From NCBI RefSeq assembly GCF_030406405.1, contig NZ_JAUEPL010000021.1, positions 36,796-100,795 of the forward strand: DNA of 64,000 bases. Direction: 5' to 3'. Of this stretch, positions 1-8,428 are shown piece by piece. The number at the start of each line of letters is the position of its first letter. Position 1 is the stretch's first letter. This DNA comes from Streptomyces ficellus. GTDB lineage: Bacteria; Actinomycetota; Actinomycetes; Streptomycetales; Streptomycetaceae. The notes under the pieces were generated by a model. That model made no database searches, was not told the origin of the DNA, and saw only the letters and a program-made list of their open reading frames with translations. The translations under genes and the position numbers were made by a program.

Positions 1-156
1 GTGAACGACGACAGGACCGCGACCCCCGGCGGCTTCGCGCTGGGCGGCGTCGGCCCCGTCAGCGAGGGTCTGTTCGGGTGGATCTTCGGTCTGGGTTCGC
101 TGATCGCCGTCGCCGTCTGGGTCGCGGCCCACACCGCTAAGGCCAAGAAGTCATGA
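1..156 (+). CDS. qcrC: Cytochrome bc1 complex diheme cytochrome c subunit, C-terminal end (partial)
   Basis: Only the last 51 codons are in the window; the 5' part lies upstream of base 1. The visible peptide has one hydrophobic helix (about residues 24-44) followed by a short basic tail ending HTAKAKKS. This is the usual C-terminal membrane anchor of actinobacterial QcrC, which carries cytochrome c domains and passes electrons from the bc1 complex to the aa3 oxidase. Its TGA overlaps the qcrA start (ATGA), so the genes are translationally coupled. Identification rests on the tail plus the qcrA-qcrB context, because no heme motif is visible in this fragment. Confidence 0.85.
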   Translation: MNDDRTATPGGFALGGVGPVSEGLFGWIFGLGSLIAVAVWVAAHTAKAKKS

Positions 157-1202
157 GTAGCCAAGAGATTTCCAAGGAGAGCCTGCCGAGCGAGCAGGAC
201 ACCGCGCACGGCACGGCGGTAGCCGAGAACCCGTTCGCCGACCCGGGGCTGCCACCCCACAAGCCGCGCATCCAGGACATCGACGAGCGGGCCGCCAAGC
301 GGTCCGAGCGCACGGTCGCCCTGCTGTTCACGACGTCGATGCTGGCCACCGTCGCCTTCATCGCCTCGTTCGTGATCTTCCCGGTCGACCAGATCGTCTA
401 CGTCTGGCCGCTGGGCCACGTCAGCGCGACGAACCTGTCGCTCGGCCTGACGCTGGGCCTCGCGCTCTTCTGCATCGGCGCGGGCGCGGTCCACTGGGCC
501 CGCACCCTGATGTCCGACCACGAGATGGCCGACGACCGGCACCCGATCGAGGCCACGCCCGAGGTCAAGGCCAAGGTCATGGCCGACTTCGCGGACGGTG
601 CGCGCGAGTCGGCGCTCGGCCGGCGCAAGCTGATCCGCAACACCATGTTCGGCGCGCTGGCCATGGTGCCGCTCTCCGGTGTGGTGCTGCTGCGTGAGCT
701 GGGCCCGCTGCCCGAGAAGAAGCTGTTCCACACCGCGTGGTCCAGGGGCAAGCAGCTCATCAACATGAACACGAACGAGCCGCTGCGCCCCGAGGACATC
801 GTCGTCGGCTCGCTCACCTTCGCCAAGCCCGAGGGCCTGGAGGAGGACGACCACGAGTTCAACACCGAGATCGCCAAGGCCGCCCTGATGATCGTCCGGA
901 TCCTGCCGGAGGACATCAAGGACAAGCGCGAGCTGGAGTGGTCGCACGACGGCATCGTGGCCTTCTCCAAGATCTGCACCCACGTGGGCTGCCCGATCTC
1001 CCTGTACGAGCAGCAGACCCACCACGTCCTCTGCCCGTGCCACCAGTCCACCTTCGACCTCTCCGACGGCGCCCGCGTCATCTTCGGCCCGGCCGGCCAC
1101 GCCCTTCCGCAGCTGCGGATCGGCGTGAATGACGAGGGCTTCCTCGAGGCGCTCGGCGACTTCCCCGAGCCCGTCGGCCCTGCATTCTGGGAGCGCGGAT
1201 GA
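153..1202 (+). CDS. qcrA: Rieske iron-sulfur subunit of the cytochrome bc1 complex
   Basis: Menaquinol:cytochrome c reductase Rieske protein, 349 aa. The [2Fe-2S] ligands are clear: CTHVGC at residues 275-280 and CPCHQS at 294-299, followed by GPAGHALPQL. Three hydrophobic helices (about 54-75, 92-115 and 162-181) match the three-helix actinobacterial form; a GRRKLIRN segment before the third resembles a Tat-type signal. It overlaps qcrC upstream and qcrB downstream by ATGA, so the three are one operon. The cluster accepts electrons from menaquinol at the outer face of the membrane. Confidence 0.97.
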   Translation: MSSQEISKESLPSEQDTAHGTAVAENPFADPGLPPHKPRIQDIDERAAKRSERTVALLFTTSMLATVAFIASFVIFPVDQIVYVWPLGHVSATNLSLGLTLGLALFCIGAGAVHWARTLMSDHEMADDRHPIEATPEVKAKVMADFADGARESALGRRKLIRNTMFGALAMVPLSGVVLLRELGPLPEKKLFHTAWSRGKQLINMNTNEPLRPEDIVVGSLTFAKPEGLEEDDHEFNTEIAKAALMIVRILPEDIKDKRELEWSHDGIVAFSKICTHVGCPISLYEQQTHHVLCPCHQSTFDLSDGARVIFGPAGHALPQLRIGVNDEGFLEALGDFPEPVGPAFWERG

Positions 1203-2830
1203 GCACCACGACCGCATCAGACAGCAAGCGCAAGGCGCCCGCCGGCGAGCGGGTGGCCGACTGGGCCGACGGCCGGCTGGGGATCTACGGGTTGGCCAAG
1301 GCCAACATGCGGAAGATCTTCCCGGACCACTGGTCCTTCATGCTGGGTGAGATCTGCCTCTACAGCTTCATCATCATCATCCTCACGGGTGTGTACCTGA
1401 CGCTGTTCTTCCACCCGAGCATGAACGAGATCGAGTACCACGGTTCGTACGTGCCGATGCAGGGCATCCGCATGACCGAGGCGTACGCCTCGACGCTCGA
1501 CATCAGCTTCGACGTCCGCGGTGGTCTGCTCATCCGGCAGATCCACCACTGGGCCGCGGTGATCTTCCTCGCCGGCATGTTCGTGCACATGATGCGCGTC
1601 TTCTTCACCGGCGCGTTCCGCAAGCCGCGCGAGGTCAACTGGCTCTTCGGCTTCCTGCTGCTCGTCCTGGGCATGTTCACCGGCTTCACCGGTTACTCGC
1701 TCCCGGACGACCTGCTCTCCGGCACCGGTGTCCGCTTCACGCAGGGCGCGATCCTGTCCATGCCGATCGTCGGCACGTACATCTCGATGTTCCTGTTCGG
1801 CGGGGAGTTCCCCGGCCACGACATGGTGGCCCGGTTCTACTCGATCCACATCCTGCTGCTGCCGGGCATCATGCTCGGCCTCGTGGTGGCGCACCTGATC
1901 CTGGTCTTCTACCACAAGCACACGCAGTTCCCCGGCCCCGGCCGGACGAACAACAACGTCGTGGGCATGCCGCTGCTGCCGGTCTACATGGCCAAGGCCG
2001 GAGGCTTCTTCTTCCTGGTCTTCGGTGTCATCGCGGTCATCTCCGGCATGTTCACCATCAACCCGATCTGGACCATGGGTCCGTACCGTCCGGACCAGGT
2101 GTCCACCGGCGCCCAGCCCGACTGGTACATGGGCTTCGCCGAGGGTCTCGTCCGCGTGATGCCGGGCTGGGAGATCAACCTGTGGGGCCACACGCTCGTC
2201 CTGGGCGTGTTCATCCCGCTGGTGGTGTTCGGTCTGATGCTCGCCGCGATCGCGCTCTACCCGTTCATCGAGGCGTGGATCACCGGTGACAAGCGCGAGC
2301 ACCACATCCTGGACCGGCCGCGCAACGCGCCGACCCGCACGGCCCTCGGTGTCGCCTGGGTCACCGCCTACATGATCATGCTGGTCGGTGGTGGCAACGA
2401 CATCTTCGCCACCCACTTCCACCTGTCGATCAACGCCATCACCTGGTTCGTCCGGATCGCCTTCTTCGCCGGACCGGTCATCGCGTTCATCGTCACCAAG
2501 CGGATCTGCCTGGGCCTCCAGCGGCGCGACCGCGACAAGGTGCTGCACGGACGCGAGTCCGGCATCATCAAGCGCCTGCCGCACGGCGAGTTCGTCGAGA
2601 TCCACGAGCCGCTCAGCCAGGCTCAGCGTTACTCGCTCACCGCGCACGAGCAGTACACGCCGGCCGAGATCGGCCCGACGGTCGACGAGAACGGCGTCGA
2701 GCGCAAGCCCACGCGCATGCAGAAGCTCCGCGCCAAGCTGAGCAAGGGCTACTACGGCGAGGGCAACCAGATCCCCAAGCCCACCGTCGAGGAGTACCAG
2801 GAGATCACCAGCGGCCACGGCCACCACTGA
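1199..2830 (+). CDS. qcrB: Cytochrome b subunit of the bc1 complex
   Basis: Membrane quinol-oxidising subunit, 543 aa. Heme ligands fit the cytochrome b pattern: H116 or H117 with H130, and H217 with H232, on two hydrophobic helices. About eight to nine membrane segments are visible, including the one starting ICLYSFIIIILTGVYLTLFF. The C-terminal ~120 residues are soluble and charged, an extension typical of the actinobacterial protein. The start overlaps the qcrA stop. A perfect hairpin ends the operon shortly downstream. Confidence 0.97.
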   Translation: MSTTTASDSKRKAPAGERVADWADGRLGIYGLAKANMRKIFPDHWSFMLGEICLYSFIIIILTGVYLTLFFHPSMNEIEYHGSYVPMQGIRMTEAYASTLDISFDVRGGLLIRQIHHWAAVIFLAGMFVHMMRVFFTGAFRKPREVNWLFGFLLLVLGMFTGFTGYSLPDDLLSGTGVRFTQGAILSMPIVGTYISMFLFGGEFPGHDMVARFYSIHILLLPGIMLGLVVAHLILVFYHKHTQFPGPGRTNNNVVGMPLLPVYMAKAGGFFFLVFGVIAVISGMFTINPIWTMGPYRPDQVSTGAQPDWYMGFAEGLVRVMPGWEINLWGHTLVLGVFIPLVVFGLMLAAIALYPFIEAWITGDKREHHILDRPRNAPTRTALGVAWVTAYMIMLVGGGNDIFATHFHLSINAITWFVRIAFFAGPVIAFIVTKRICLGLQRRDRDKVLHGRESGIIKRLPHGEFVEIHEPLSQAQRYSLTAHEQYTPAEIGPTVDENGVERKPTRMQKLRAKLSKGYYGEGNQIPKPTVEEYQEITSGHGHH

Positions 2831-2870
2831 TCGCCTGGTCCGCCTGACCTGAAGGTCGCCACACCGCATC

Positions 2871-2902
2871 GAGCCCCGTCCACTCACCGGACGGGGCTCT
2901 TT
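2871..2902 (+). terminator. Intrinsic terminator after qcrCAB
   Basis: Perfect 11-bp stem (GAGCCCCGTCC, 2871-2881, with GGACGGGGCTC, 2889-2899), 7-nt loop, then TTT. It sits 40 nt after the qcrB stop. Confidence 0.85.
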
Positions 2903-2963
2903 GCCGTGTCCGGCGCTCGATAGGCTGTGGTCGACTGTGTAGGTACGGACACCAGGAGCGACC

Positions 2964-4028
2964 ATGAGCGCTGTGCAACCCGCTGGAGGACCGAGCCCGG
3001 CGGGTCGTTCCTGGCCCGAGGTGCTGAACGGGCTGCTGGAGGGCCGCGACCAGAGCGCCGACGACACGGCCTGGGCGATGGACCGCATCATGCGCGGCGA
3101 GGCGACCGACGCGCAGATCGCCGGGTTCGCGGTCGCGCTGCGGGCCAAGGGGGAGACCGTGGAGGAGATCTCCGGCCTCGTCCGCACCATGTACGCGCAC
3201 GCCAACCTGATCGAGGTGCCCGGCCCGTCCGTGGACATCGTCGGTACGGGCGGTGACGGCGCCAAAACCGTCAACATCTCCACCATGTCGGCGATCGTCG
3301 TGGCCGGTACGGGTGCCAAGGTGGTCAAGCACGGCAACCGGGCGGCGTCCTCCGCCTCCGGCGCGTCCGACGTGCTGGAGAAGCTCGGCGTCAACCTGGA
3401 GCTGACGCCGCGGCGGGTGGCGGAGGTCGCGCAGGAGGCGGGCATCACCTTCTGCTTCGCGGTCAAGTTCCACCCGGCGCTGCGCCATGTCGCCGCGGCC
3501 CGCAAAGAGCTCGGCATCCGCACCACGTTCAACTTCCTCGGCCCGCTGACCAACCCCGCCCGCGTCAAGGCCCAGGCGACCGGCGTCGCCGACGCCCGGA
3601 TGGCGCCCATCCTGGCCGGGGTGCTCGCCGAGCGGGGCTCGTCGGCGCTGGTCTTCCGCGGCGACGACGGGCTGGACGAGCTGACCACCACGGCCACCTC
3701 GACGGTGTGGGTGGTGCGGGACGGCGCGGTGCGCGAGGAGGCGTTCGACCCGCGCGACGTGGGCATCGCGCTGGTGCCGGTCGAGGCGCTGCGCGGCGCG
3801 GACGCCTCGTACAACGCGGATGTGGCCCGCCGGCTGCTGGCCGGCGAGACCGGGCCCGTACGGGACGCGGTGCTGCTCAACGCGGCGGCGGCGCTGGTCG
3901 CGCTGGAGCCCTCCGCCGAGCCGCTGACCGAGCAGATCCGGGCGGGCATCGCGAAGGCGACCGAGTCGATCGACTCGGGCGCGGCGCGGGCGGCGCTGGA
4001 GCGGTGGGTCGCGGCCAGCAACGCGTGA
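2964..4028 (+). CDS. trpD: Anthranilate phosphoribosyltransferase
   Basis: Transfers the phosphoribosyl group of PRPP to anthranilate, the second step of tryptophan synthesis; 354 aa. The PRPP/Mg signature VDIVGTGGDGAKTVNIST is at about residues 89-106 and is followed by KHGNRAASSASGASDVLE. The C-terminal DGLDELT motif is present. It is monocistronic here, flanked by terminators on both sides and far from other trp genes, except the fused trpEG about 29 kb away. The ATG follows AGGAGCGACC, a good ribosome binding site. Confidence 0.96.
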   Translation: MSAVQPAGGPSPAGRSWPEVLNGLLEGRDQSADDTAWAMDRIMRGEATDAQIAGFAVALRAKGETVEEISGLVRTMYAHANLIEVPGPSVDIVGTGGDGAKTVNISTMSAIVVAGTGAKVVKHGNRAASSASGASDVLEKLGVNLELTPRRVAEVAQEAGITFCFAVKFHPALRHVAAARKELGIRTTFNFLGPLTNPARVKAQATGVADARMAPILAGVLAERGSSALVFRGDDGLDELTTTATSTVWVVRDGAVREEAFDPRDVGIALVPVEALRGADASYNADVARRLLAGETGPVRDAVLLNAAAALVALEPSAEPLTEQIRAGIAKATESIDSGAARAALERWVAASNA

Positions 4029-4046
4029 GGCGTGTGGCTCGTGGGA

Positions 4047-4070
4047 GGGGTCCGGCCGCGGCCGGGCCCC
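4047..4070 (+). terminator. Hairpin terminator after trpD
   Basis: Eleven-bp GC-rich stem (4047-4057 with 4060-4070, one G:U pair) and a 2-nt apex. It is followed by TTCG but no long U tract, as usual in Streptomyces. Confidence 0.6.
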
Positions 4071-4098
4071 TTCGCGTGTCCCGTCATCCGGACACGAG

Positions 4099-4127
4099 TT
4101 GCGCGGGGGCGATCAGTGGCATAGCTT
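4099..4127 (+). promoter_or_regulatory. Predicted promoter of the SAM-IV-controlled gene
   Basis: TTGCGC (4099-4104), a 17-bp spacer, then TAGCTT (4122-4127). The expected start point near 4133-4136 coincides with the first base of the riboswitch, which supports both calls. Confidence 0.6.
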
Positions 4128-4134
4128 CTCGGCA

Positions 4135-4287
4135 GGTCATGAGTGACAGCGACTACGGCCCCGGCCCGCTGTCCGGCAACCCTCCGTCCGTGGCGGGGTG
4201 CCCCGGGTGAAGACCAGGCCGCAGGCGGCGAAGTCTGTGGCAAGCGCGGACCCCTGGACATCGGTGAATGTCACAGCCCTGGGGTCC
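4135..4287 (+). ncRNA. SAM-IV riboswitch with expression platform
   Basis: The aptamer (about 4135-4254) matches the actinobacterial SAM-IV class in order: GGTCATGAGTGACAGC, then CCGGCAACCCTCC, then GGGGTGCCCCGGGTGA followed by AGACC closing P1, then GGCAAGCGCGGACCCC. This RNA binds S-adenosylmethionine and controls sulfur-metabolism genes. The 3' aptamer bases GGACCCC (4248-4254) are complementary to GGGGTCC (4281-4287), and a nested GACAT/ATGTC stem lies between them. That looks like the switching helix. It lies 140 nt before the class V aminotransferase. The assignment is by consensus recalled from memory, not by a covariance search. Confidence 0.88.
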
Positions 4288-4428
4288 TGGTCCTCAAGGG
4301 AGCAGTCTCGTGAGCAAGCGAATGCGATAGGGCGTATCGCCCCTTCTCCGCACCTCCTTTTCCTCTCTGCGGCGCCGCACCGTGATGCGTGACGCGCAGA
4401 ATTCGCCTGCCCTGTACGGGAGTTCGCC

Positions 4429-5787
4429 ATGTCCGTTTCCAGTGTTGCCGCCGACCAGTCCGTTTCTTCGCCTCTGCCCGTTCTCGGGCGGGATGTCACC
4501 GTGCCGCTGGTCACCGGTGGCGAGGTCACCTACGCCGCGCTCGACTACGCCGCGAGCGCGCCCGCGCTCCAGCGGGTGTGGGACGACGTGGCCGCGTACG
4601 CGCCGTACTACGGCAGCGTGCACCGCGGGGCCGGGTACCTGTCGCAGCTGTCGACCGACCTGTTCGAGAGCAGCCGCGTGGCGGTGGCGGAGTTCCTGGA
4701 CTGCCGCGAGGGCGACCAGGTGGTGTTCACCCGGTCGACCACCGACTCGCTGAACCTCCTTGCCGCCGCCCTCCCGGCCGGCTGCCAGGTCTTCGTCTTC
4801 GAGACCGAGCACCACGCCTCGCTGCTGCCCTGGAGGGACGCGCGGGTCACCTACCTCAACGCGCCCCGTACGCCGGGTCAGGCGGTCGAGACGCTGGAGC
4901 GGGCCCTCGCCGACCGCGACCCCCACGGCCCCGCCCTCGTCTGCGTCACCGGCGCCTCCAACGTGACCGGTGAGCTGTGGCCGGTGCGCGAGCTGGCCGC
5001 CGCCGCCCACGCGCACGGGGCGCGCATCGTGCTGGACGCGGCGCAGCTCGCCCCGCACCACCCGGTCTCCGTGCGGGACCTGGACGTCGACTGGGTGGCG
5101 TTCTCGGGCCACAAGCTGTACGCGCCGTTCGGCTCGGGCGTCCTCGCGGGCCGCGCCGACTGGCTGCGGGAGGCCGAGCCGTACCTGGCCGGCGGCGGCG
5201 CGTCCCGCACGGTCGCACGGCGGGCGGACGGCGGGGTGGACGTGGAGTGGCACACCACCGCCGCCCGGCACGAGGCCGGTTCGCCGAACGTCATCGGCGT
5301 GTACGCCATCGCCTCCGCCTGCAAGGCGCTCACCGAGGCCGGGTTCGACGGCCTGGTGGCGCGCGAGCGGTACCTGATCGGCAAGGTCCGCGAGGGGCTC
5401 GCCGAGGTGCCCGAGGTGAAGGTGCTGTCGCTGTTCGGCGACGACGCCCCCCGGGTCGGCGTCATCTCCTTCGTCGTCAGGGGCTGGAACAGCTCCCACT
5501 TCGCGGCCGCGCTCTCCGCCGAGTACGGGATCGGTGTCCGTGACGGCCTGTTCTGCGCCCACCCGCTGGTACGCACCCTGCTGGGCGGCGAGCGCGAGGA
5601 CGTCGGCGAGTGCGGCGCGCCGGACGGCGGGACCACCGCGCTCAACGCCATCCGGGTCAGCTTCGGGGCGGGGACGCCGGACGAGCACGTCGAGCGGTTC
5701 GTTCGAGCCGTGAAGGAGCTCGTACGGGACGGGGCGAAGTGGAACTACCGTACGGAGGACGGGCGTTGTGTGCCCGACCGCGGCTGA
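4429..5787 (+). CDS. Class V (cysteine desulfurase-like) PLP-dependent aminotransferase
   Basis: A 452-aa fold-type I PLP enzyme of the cysteine desulfurase / selenocysteine lyase group. Features are TRSTTDSLNLLA, the His-bearing FETEHHASLLPW, VTGASNVTGELWPV, the cofactor aspartate in IVLDAAQLAPHHPV, and the Schiff-base lysine K229 in FSGHKLYAPFGSG. It could act on cysteine or another sulfur amino acid; the substrate cannot be read from sequence. The SAM-IV riboswitch upstream argues for a sulfur-metabolism role, switched off when SAM is plentiful. The start follows GGGAGTTCGCC. Its 3' end overlaps the convergent glycerate kinase gene by 131 bp. Confidence 0.85.
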   Translation: MSVSSVAADQSVSSPLPVLGRDVTVPLVTGGEVTYAALDYAASAPALQRVWDDVAAYAPYYGSVHRGAGYLSQLSTDLFESSRVAVAEFLDCREGDQVVFTRSTTDSLNLLAAALPAGCQVFVFETEHHASLLPWRDARVTYLNAPRTPGQAVETLERALADRDPHGPALVCVTGASNVTGELWPVRELAAAAHAHGARIVLDAAQLAPHHPVSVRDLDVDWVAFSGHKLYAPFGSGVLAGRADWLREAEPYLAGGGASRTVARRADGGVDVEWHTTAARHEAGSPNVIGVYAIASACKALTEAGFDGLVARERYLIGKVREGLAEVPEVKVLSLFGDDAPRVGVISFVVRGWNSSHFAAALSAEYGIGVRDGLFCAHPLVRTLLGGEREDVGECGAPDGGTTALNAIRVSFGAGTPDEHVERFVRAVKELVRDGAKWNYRTEDGRCVPDRG

Positions 5788-6928
5788 CGAGGCGGGTGCC
5801 CAGCAGGATCGTGCGCAGGGCCCGCTCGGCGGCGTCCGCGAGGAGTTCGGCGGCGTGTTCCAGGGCGTGTGACCGCGGTACGGGGCCGGGGGCGATCGAC
5901 TCGTAGGCGTCCAGGCCCGCCGCCTCGGCGCCGCCCCCCAGGGTCCCCGCCAGCGCGAGCACCGGAACGCCCGCCTCCCGGGCGCGGCGCGCCACCTCGC
6001 CCGGGATCTTGCCGCGCGCGGTCTGGGCGTCCAGGGCGCCCTCGCCCGTGATCACCAGGTCGGCGCGGGCGAGCCGTGCGTCGAGGTCCAGCCCGTCCAG
6101 CAGCACGTCGAAGCGCGGCGACAGCCGGGCGCCCACCGCCGCGAGCCCCGCGCCCAGCCCGCCCGACGCCCCGGTGCCGGGCGCCGTGCGCAGGTCGGCA
6201 CCGGGCGCGAACGCCTCGGTCAGGGCGGCCGCCCAGCGCTCCAGCGCCACCGACAGCTCCTCCACCCGCGCGGGCGTCGCGCCCTTCTGGGGGCCGAAGA
6301 CCCGGGCCACGCCGCGCTCGCCGCACAGCACGTTGTACGGGTTGCACGCCACCAGCAGCTCGGCGCCCGCCAGTCGCGGGTCGAGCCCGCCCGCGTCGAT
6401 GGCGGCGAGCCGCCGCAAAGCCGCGCCTCCGTGCGGCAGTTCACGCCCGTCCGCGTCCAGGAGCCGGACGCCCAGCGCCTGGAGCGCGCCGGCGCCCCCG
6501 TCCGACGTACCGGAGTCGCCGCAGCCGACGAGGACGCGACGGGCGCCCGAGTCCAGGGCGGCCCGGAGCAGTTCGCCGACGCCGTACGTCGTGGTGGCCC
6601 CCGGGTCGCGGCGGCCCGGTGGCACCAGCGCGAGCCCCGCGACGGCGGCCATCTCCACCACGGCCGAGCCGTCGCCCAGCACCGCGAAGTGGCTGTCCAC
6701 GGGCGAGCCGAGCGGGCCCGTCGCGGTGCACGGCACGAGCCGCCCGCCCGTCGCGGCGGCCAGCGCCTCGGCCGTACCCTCACCGCCGTCGACCAGCGGG
6801 ATGAGGTCCACCTCGGCGTCCGGCAGGACCCGCAGCACCCCTGCCGCGATGGACTCGGCGGCCTGCCGCGCCGACAGGGACTCCTTGAAGCCGCTGGGCG
6901 CGACGGCGATGCGGTACGGAAGGTTCAC
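5657..6928 (-). CDS. Glycerate kinase (GarK/GlxK family)
   Basis: Phosphorylates glycerate; 423 aa from a GTG start. Family features are IAVAPSGFKESLSARQAAE at the N-terminus, PLVDGGEGTAEAL, VLVGCGDSGTSDGGAGALQALG, and FGPQKGA followed by the long C-terminal lobe. The GTG overlaps the stop of the upstream permease (GTGA), so the two are co-translated. Family members usually end near residue 375-380. Here about 45 extra residues (after ALRTILLGTRLVS) run antisense into the class V aminotransferase gene, so the natural C-terminus is longer than expected or a stop has been lost. Confidence 0.9.
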   Translation of the reverse strand: MNLPYRIAVAPSGFKESLSARQAAESIAAGVLRVLPDAEVDLIPLVDGGEGTAEALAAATGGRLVPCTATGPLGSPVDSHFAVLGDGSAVVEMAAVAGLALVPPGRRDPGATTTYGVGELLRAALDSGARRVLVGCGDSGTSDGGAGALQALGVRLLDADGRELPHGGAALRRLAAIDAGGLDPRLAGAELLVACNPYNVLCGERGVARVFGPQKGATPARVEELSVALERWAAALTEAFAPGADLRTAPGTGASGGLGAGLAAVGARLSPRFDVLLDGLDLDARLARADLVITGEGALDAQTARGKIPGEVARRAREAGVPVLALAGTLGGGAEAAGLDAYESIAPGPVPRSHALEHAAELLADAAERALRTILLGTRLVSRGRAHNARPPYGSSTSPRPVRAPSRLERTARRARPASPPRS

Positions 6929-8355
6929 GGCTGGGTCTCCAGGAGGACGGGCACGCCGAGCAGCGGCCAGACGGTCAGGGCGAACAGCAGGACCAGGCCG
7001 GCCGTGAGCGGGGCCAGCACGGCCGACAGCCGCAGCAGGTCGCGCGAGGTGTACGTCGGCACGCCGTCCGGCACGTCGGCGAACAGCGCGACCGGCTTGG
7101 CCGACGCGGGAAGGGTGTGGCAGAACCCGGCCGCGGCGGTGGAGGCGAGCGCGGCGGCGACCGGGTTCACCCCGGCGGCCGACGCCGCCACCACCACCAG
7201 CGGCACGAGCACCGACGAGCGGGCGGAACGCGACTGGAGGACGAGGTGGGCCGCCGTACTCACCCCCACGACGACCGTGAGGAACAGCCACGGCGGCACG
7301 TCCACCGGCACCCCGCCCACCAGCCACTCCGCCGCGCCCGAGTCCGCCAGCGCCACGCCCATGGCCATCGTCGCGGCCATGAACAGCAGCAGCGGCCAGG
7401 GCACCGTCCTCAGCCCGTCCTTCAGCCGTACGGTGCCGAGCGCCGGCGACGCCGCCACCACCGCGCCGATCAGCGCGACGACCGCGGGTGAGACCCGGTG
7501 CAGCGGCTCGCTGCACCACAGCACCACCACCGTCGCCAGCAGCAGCGCGCAGCGGGCCTCGGCGGTGGACAGCGGACCGGTGACGGGGGTGGGGGAGTGC
7601 GCCCCGATCTCGGCCGGGGTGATGTGCACGGGACCGCGGCGGTCCGCCCGCGAGGTGGTCGTCAGCAGCACCGCCTCGGCGGCCAGATGGGAGGTGACGA
7701 CCGCGAGCGGCAGCCCCAGCAGCAGCCATTGCACGAACCCCAGCCGCTGCCCGGTCTGTTCCCACAGCACGTTGACGGTGATCAGGTGCGCGCCCGCGCC
7801 GATCAGCGTGGCGACGGCCGACAGCAGCACGACGGTCGGGAACAGCAGGGCCAGCATCACCACCAGCCGCCGCCGGTCCGCCAGCACCTTGGCGAGCGCC
7901 AGGAACACCGGAAGCGCGAGGGCGGCGCGCCCGGAGGTGGCCGGGACGGCGAACGAGGTGACGACCAGTGCGGCGGTGGTGAGGTGGACCAGCTGGCGTA
8001 CCGTACGGGCGCCACTGACCAGGAACGCCGCCGCCCGCCCCGCGAGCCCCGTCCGGGTGACGGCGGCCGCCAGGACGAACGCGCAGATCAGCAGCCAGAT
8101 CGTCTCGTCGCCGAGGGTGGCGAACAGCGTCTCGCTGCTGATCACCCCGGTCGTGGTGAGGGCGAGACCCGCGCCCAGCGCGATGTAGGTGTCGTCGACG
8201 GGGGTGGCGATCCAGGCGACGGTGGCGAGGACGAAGACGGCGAGGGTCAGGCGCGCCTCACCGCCGAGGCCGGGGAACCGGTCCGGCATGGCCAGCAGCG
8301 CGCAGACGCCGAGCGCGCCGCCCAGCCACACCGGGCGGCTGAGGGAGAGGGTCAC
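6925..8355 (-). CDS. SLC13/DASS-type permease
   Basis: Polytopic membrane protein of 476 aa with about 11-12 hydrophobic helices. The ion-transporter layout is visible: LFATLGDETIWLLICAFVLA in the N-half, VPATSGRAALALPVF, and in the C-half AGFCHTLPASAKPVALF. This superfamily carries di/tricarboxylates, sulfate or related anions. Coupling to glycerate kinase suggests import of glycerate or a related hydroxy acid, which is inference. The start is GTG; a 19-bp box shared with the adjacent two-component operon lies 33 bp upstream. Confidence 0.82.
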   Translation of the reverse strand: MTLSLSRPVWLGGALGVCALLAMPDRFPGLGGEARLTLAVFVLATVAWIATPVDDTYIALGAGLALTTTGVISSETLFATLGDETIWLLICAFVLAAAVTRTGLAGRAAAFLVSGARTVRQLVHLTTAALVVTSFAVPATSGRAALALPVFLALAKVLADRRRLVVMLALLFPTVVLLSAVATLIGAGAHLITVNVLWEQTGQRLGFVQWLLLGLPLAVVTSHLAAEAVLLTTTSRADRRGPVHITPAEIGAHSPTPVTGPLSTAEARCALLLATVVVLWCSEPLHRVSPAVVALIGAVVAASPALGTVRLKDGLRTVPWPLLLFMAATMAMGVALADSGAAEWLVGGVPVDVPPWLFLTVVVGVSTAAHLVLQSRSARSSVLVPLVVVAASAAGVNPVAAALASTAAAGFCHTLPASAKPVALFADVPDGVPTYTSRDLLRLSAVLAPLTAGLVLLFALTVWPLLGVPVLLETQP

Positions 8356-8387
8356 GGTGTCAAGTCTTGGTGTGCGCCGTGAGTCCT

Positions 8388-8407
8388 CAATGAGCGCTTT
8401 ATTAAGG
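8388..8407 (-). promoter_or_regulatory. Shared regulatory box upstream of the permease-glycerate kinase operon
   Basis: Plus-strand CAATGAGCGCTTTATTAAGG. The core AATGAGCGCnnnATnAAGG recurs at 10924-10943, in the same orientation and exactly 33 bp from the first start codon in both cases. It is a candidate site for the OmpR-type regulator encoded next door. Confidence 0.5.
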
Positions 8408-8428
8408 AAAGTTCATCCAAGGGCTGTT

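Noticed and set aside
1217..4261. 1014-codon open frame on the minus strand
   Set aside because: Antisense to qcrB and trpD; Arg/Gly/Asp-rich with no family sequence. Such frames arise from high third-position GC.
4198..4392. 64-codon frame upstream of the class V enzyme
   Set aside because: It lies inside the SAM-IV riboswitch and its platform and has no protein features.
4382..4428. Short leader peptide ahead of the class V gene
   Set aside because: No Cys or Met run and no stop before the gene; the SAM-IV switch already accounts for regulation.
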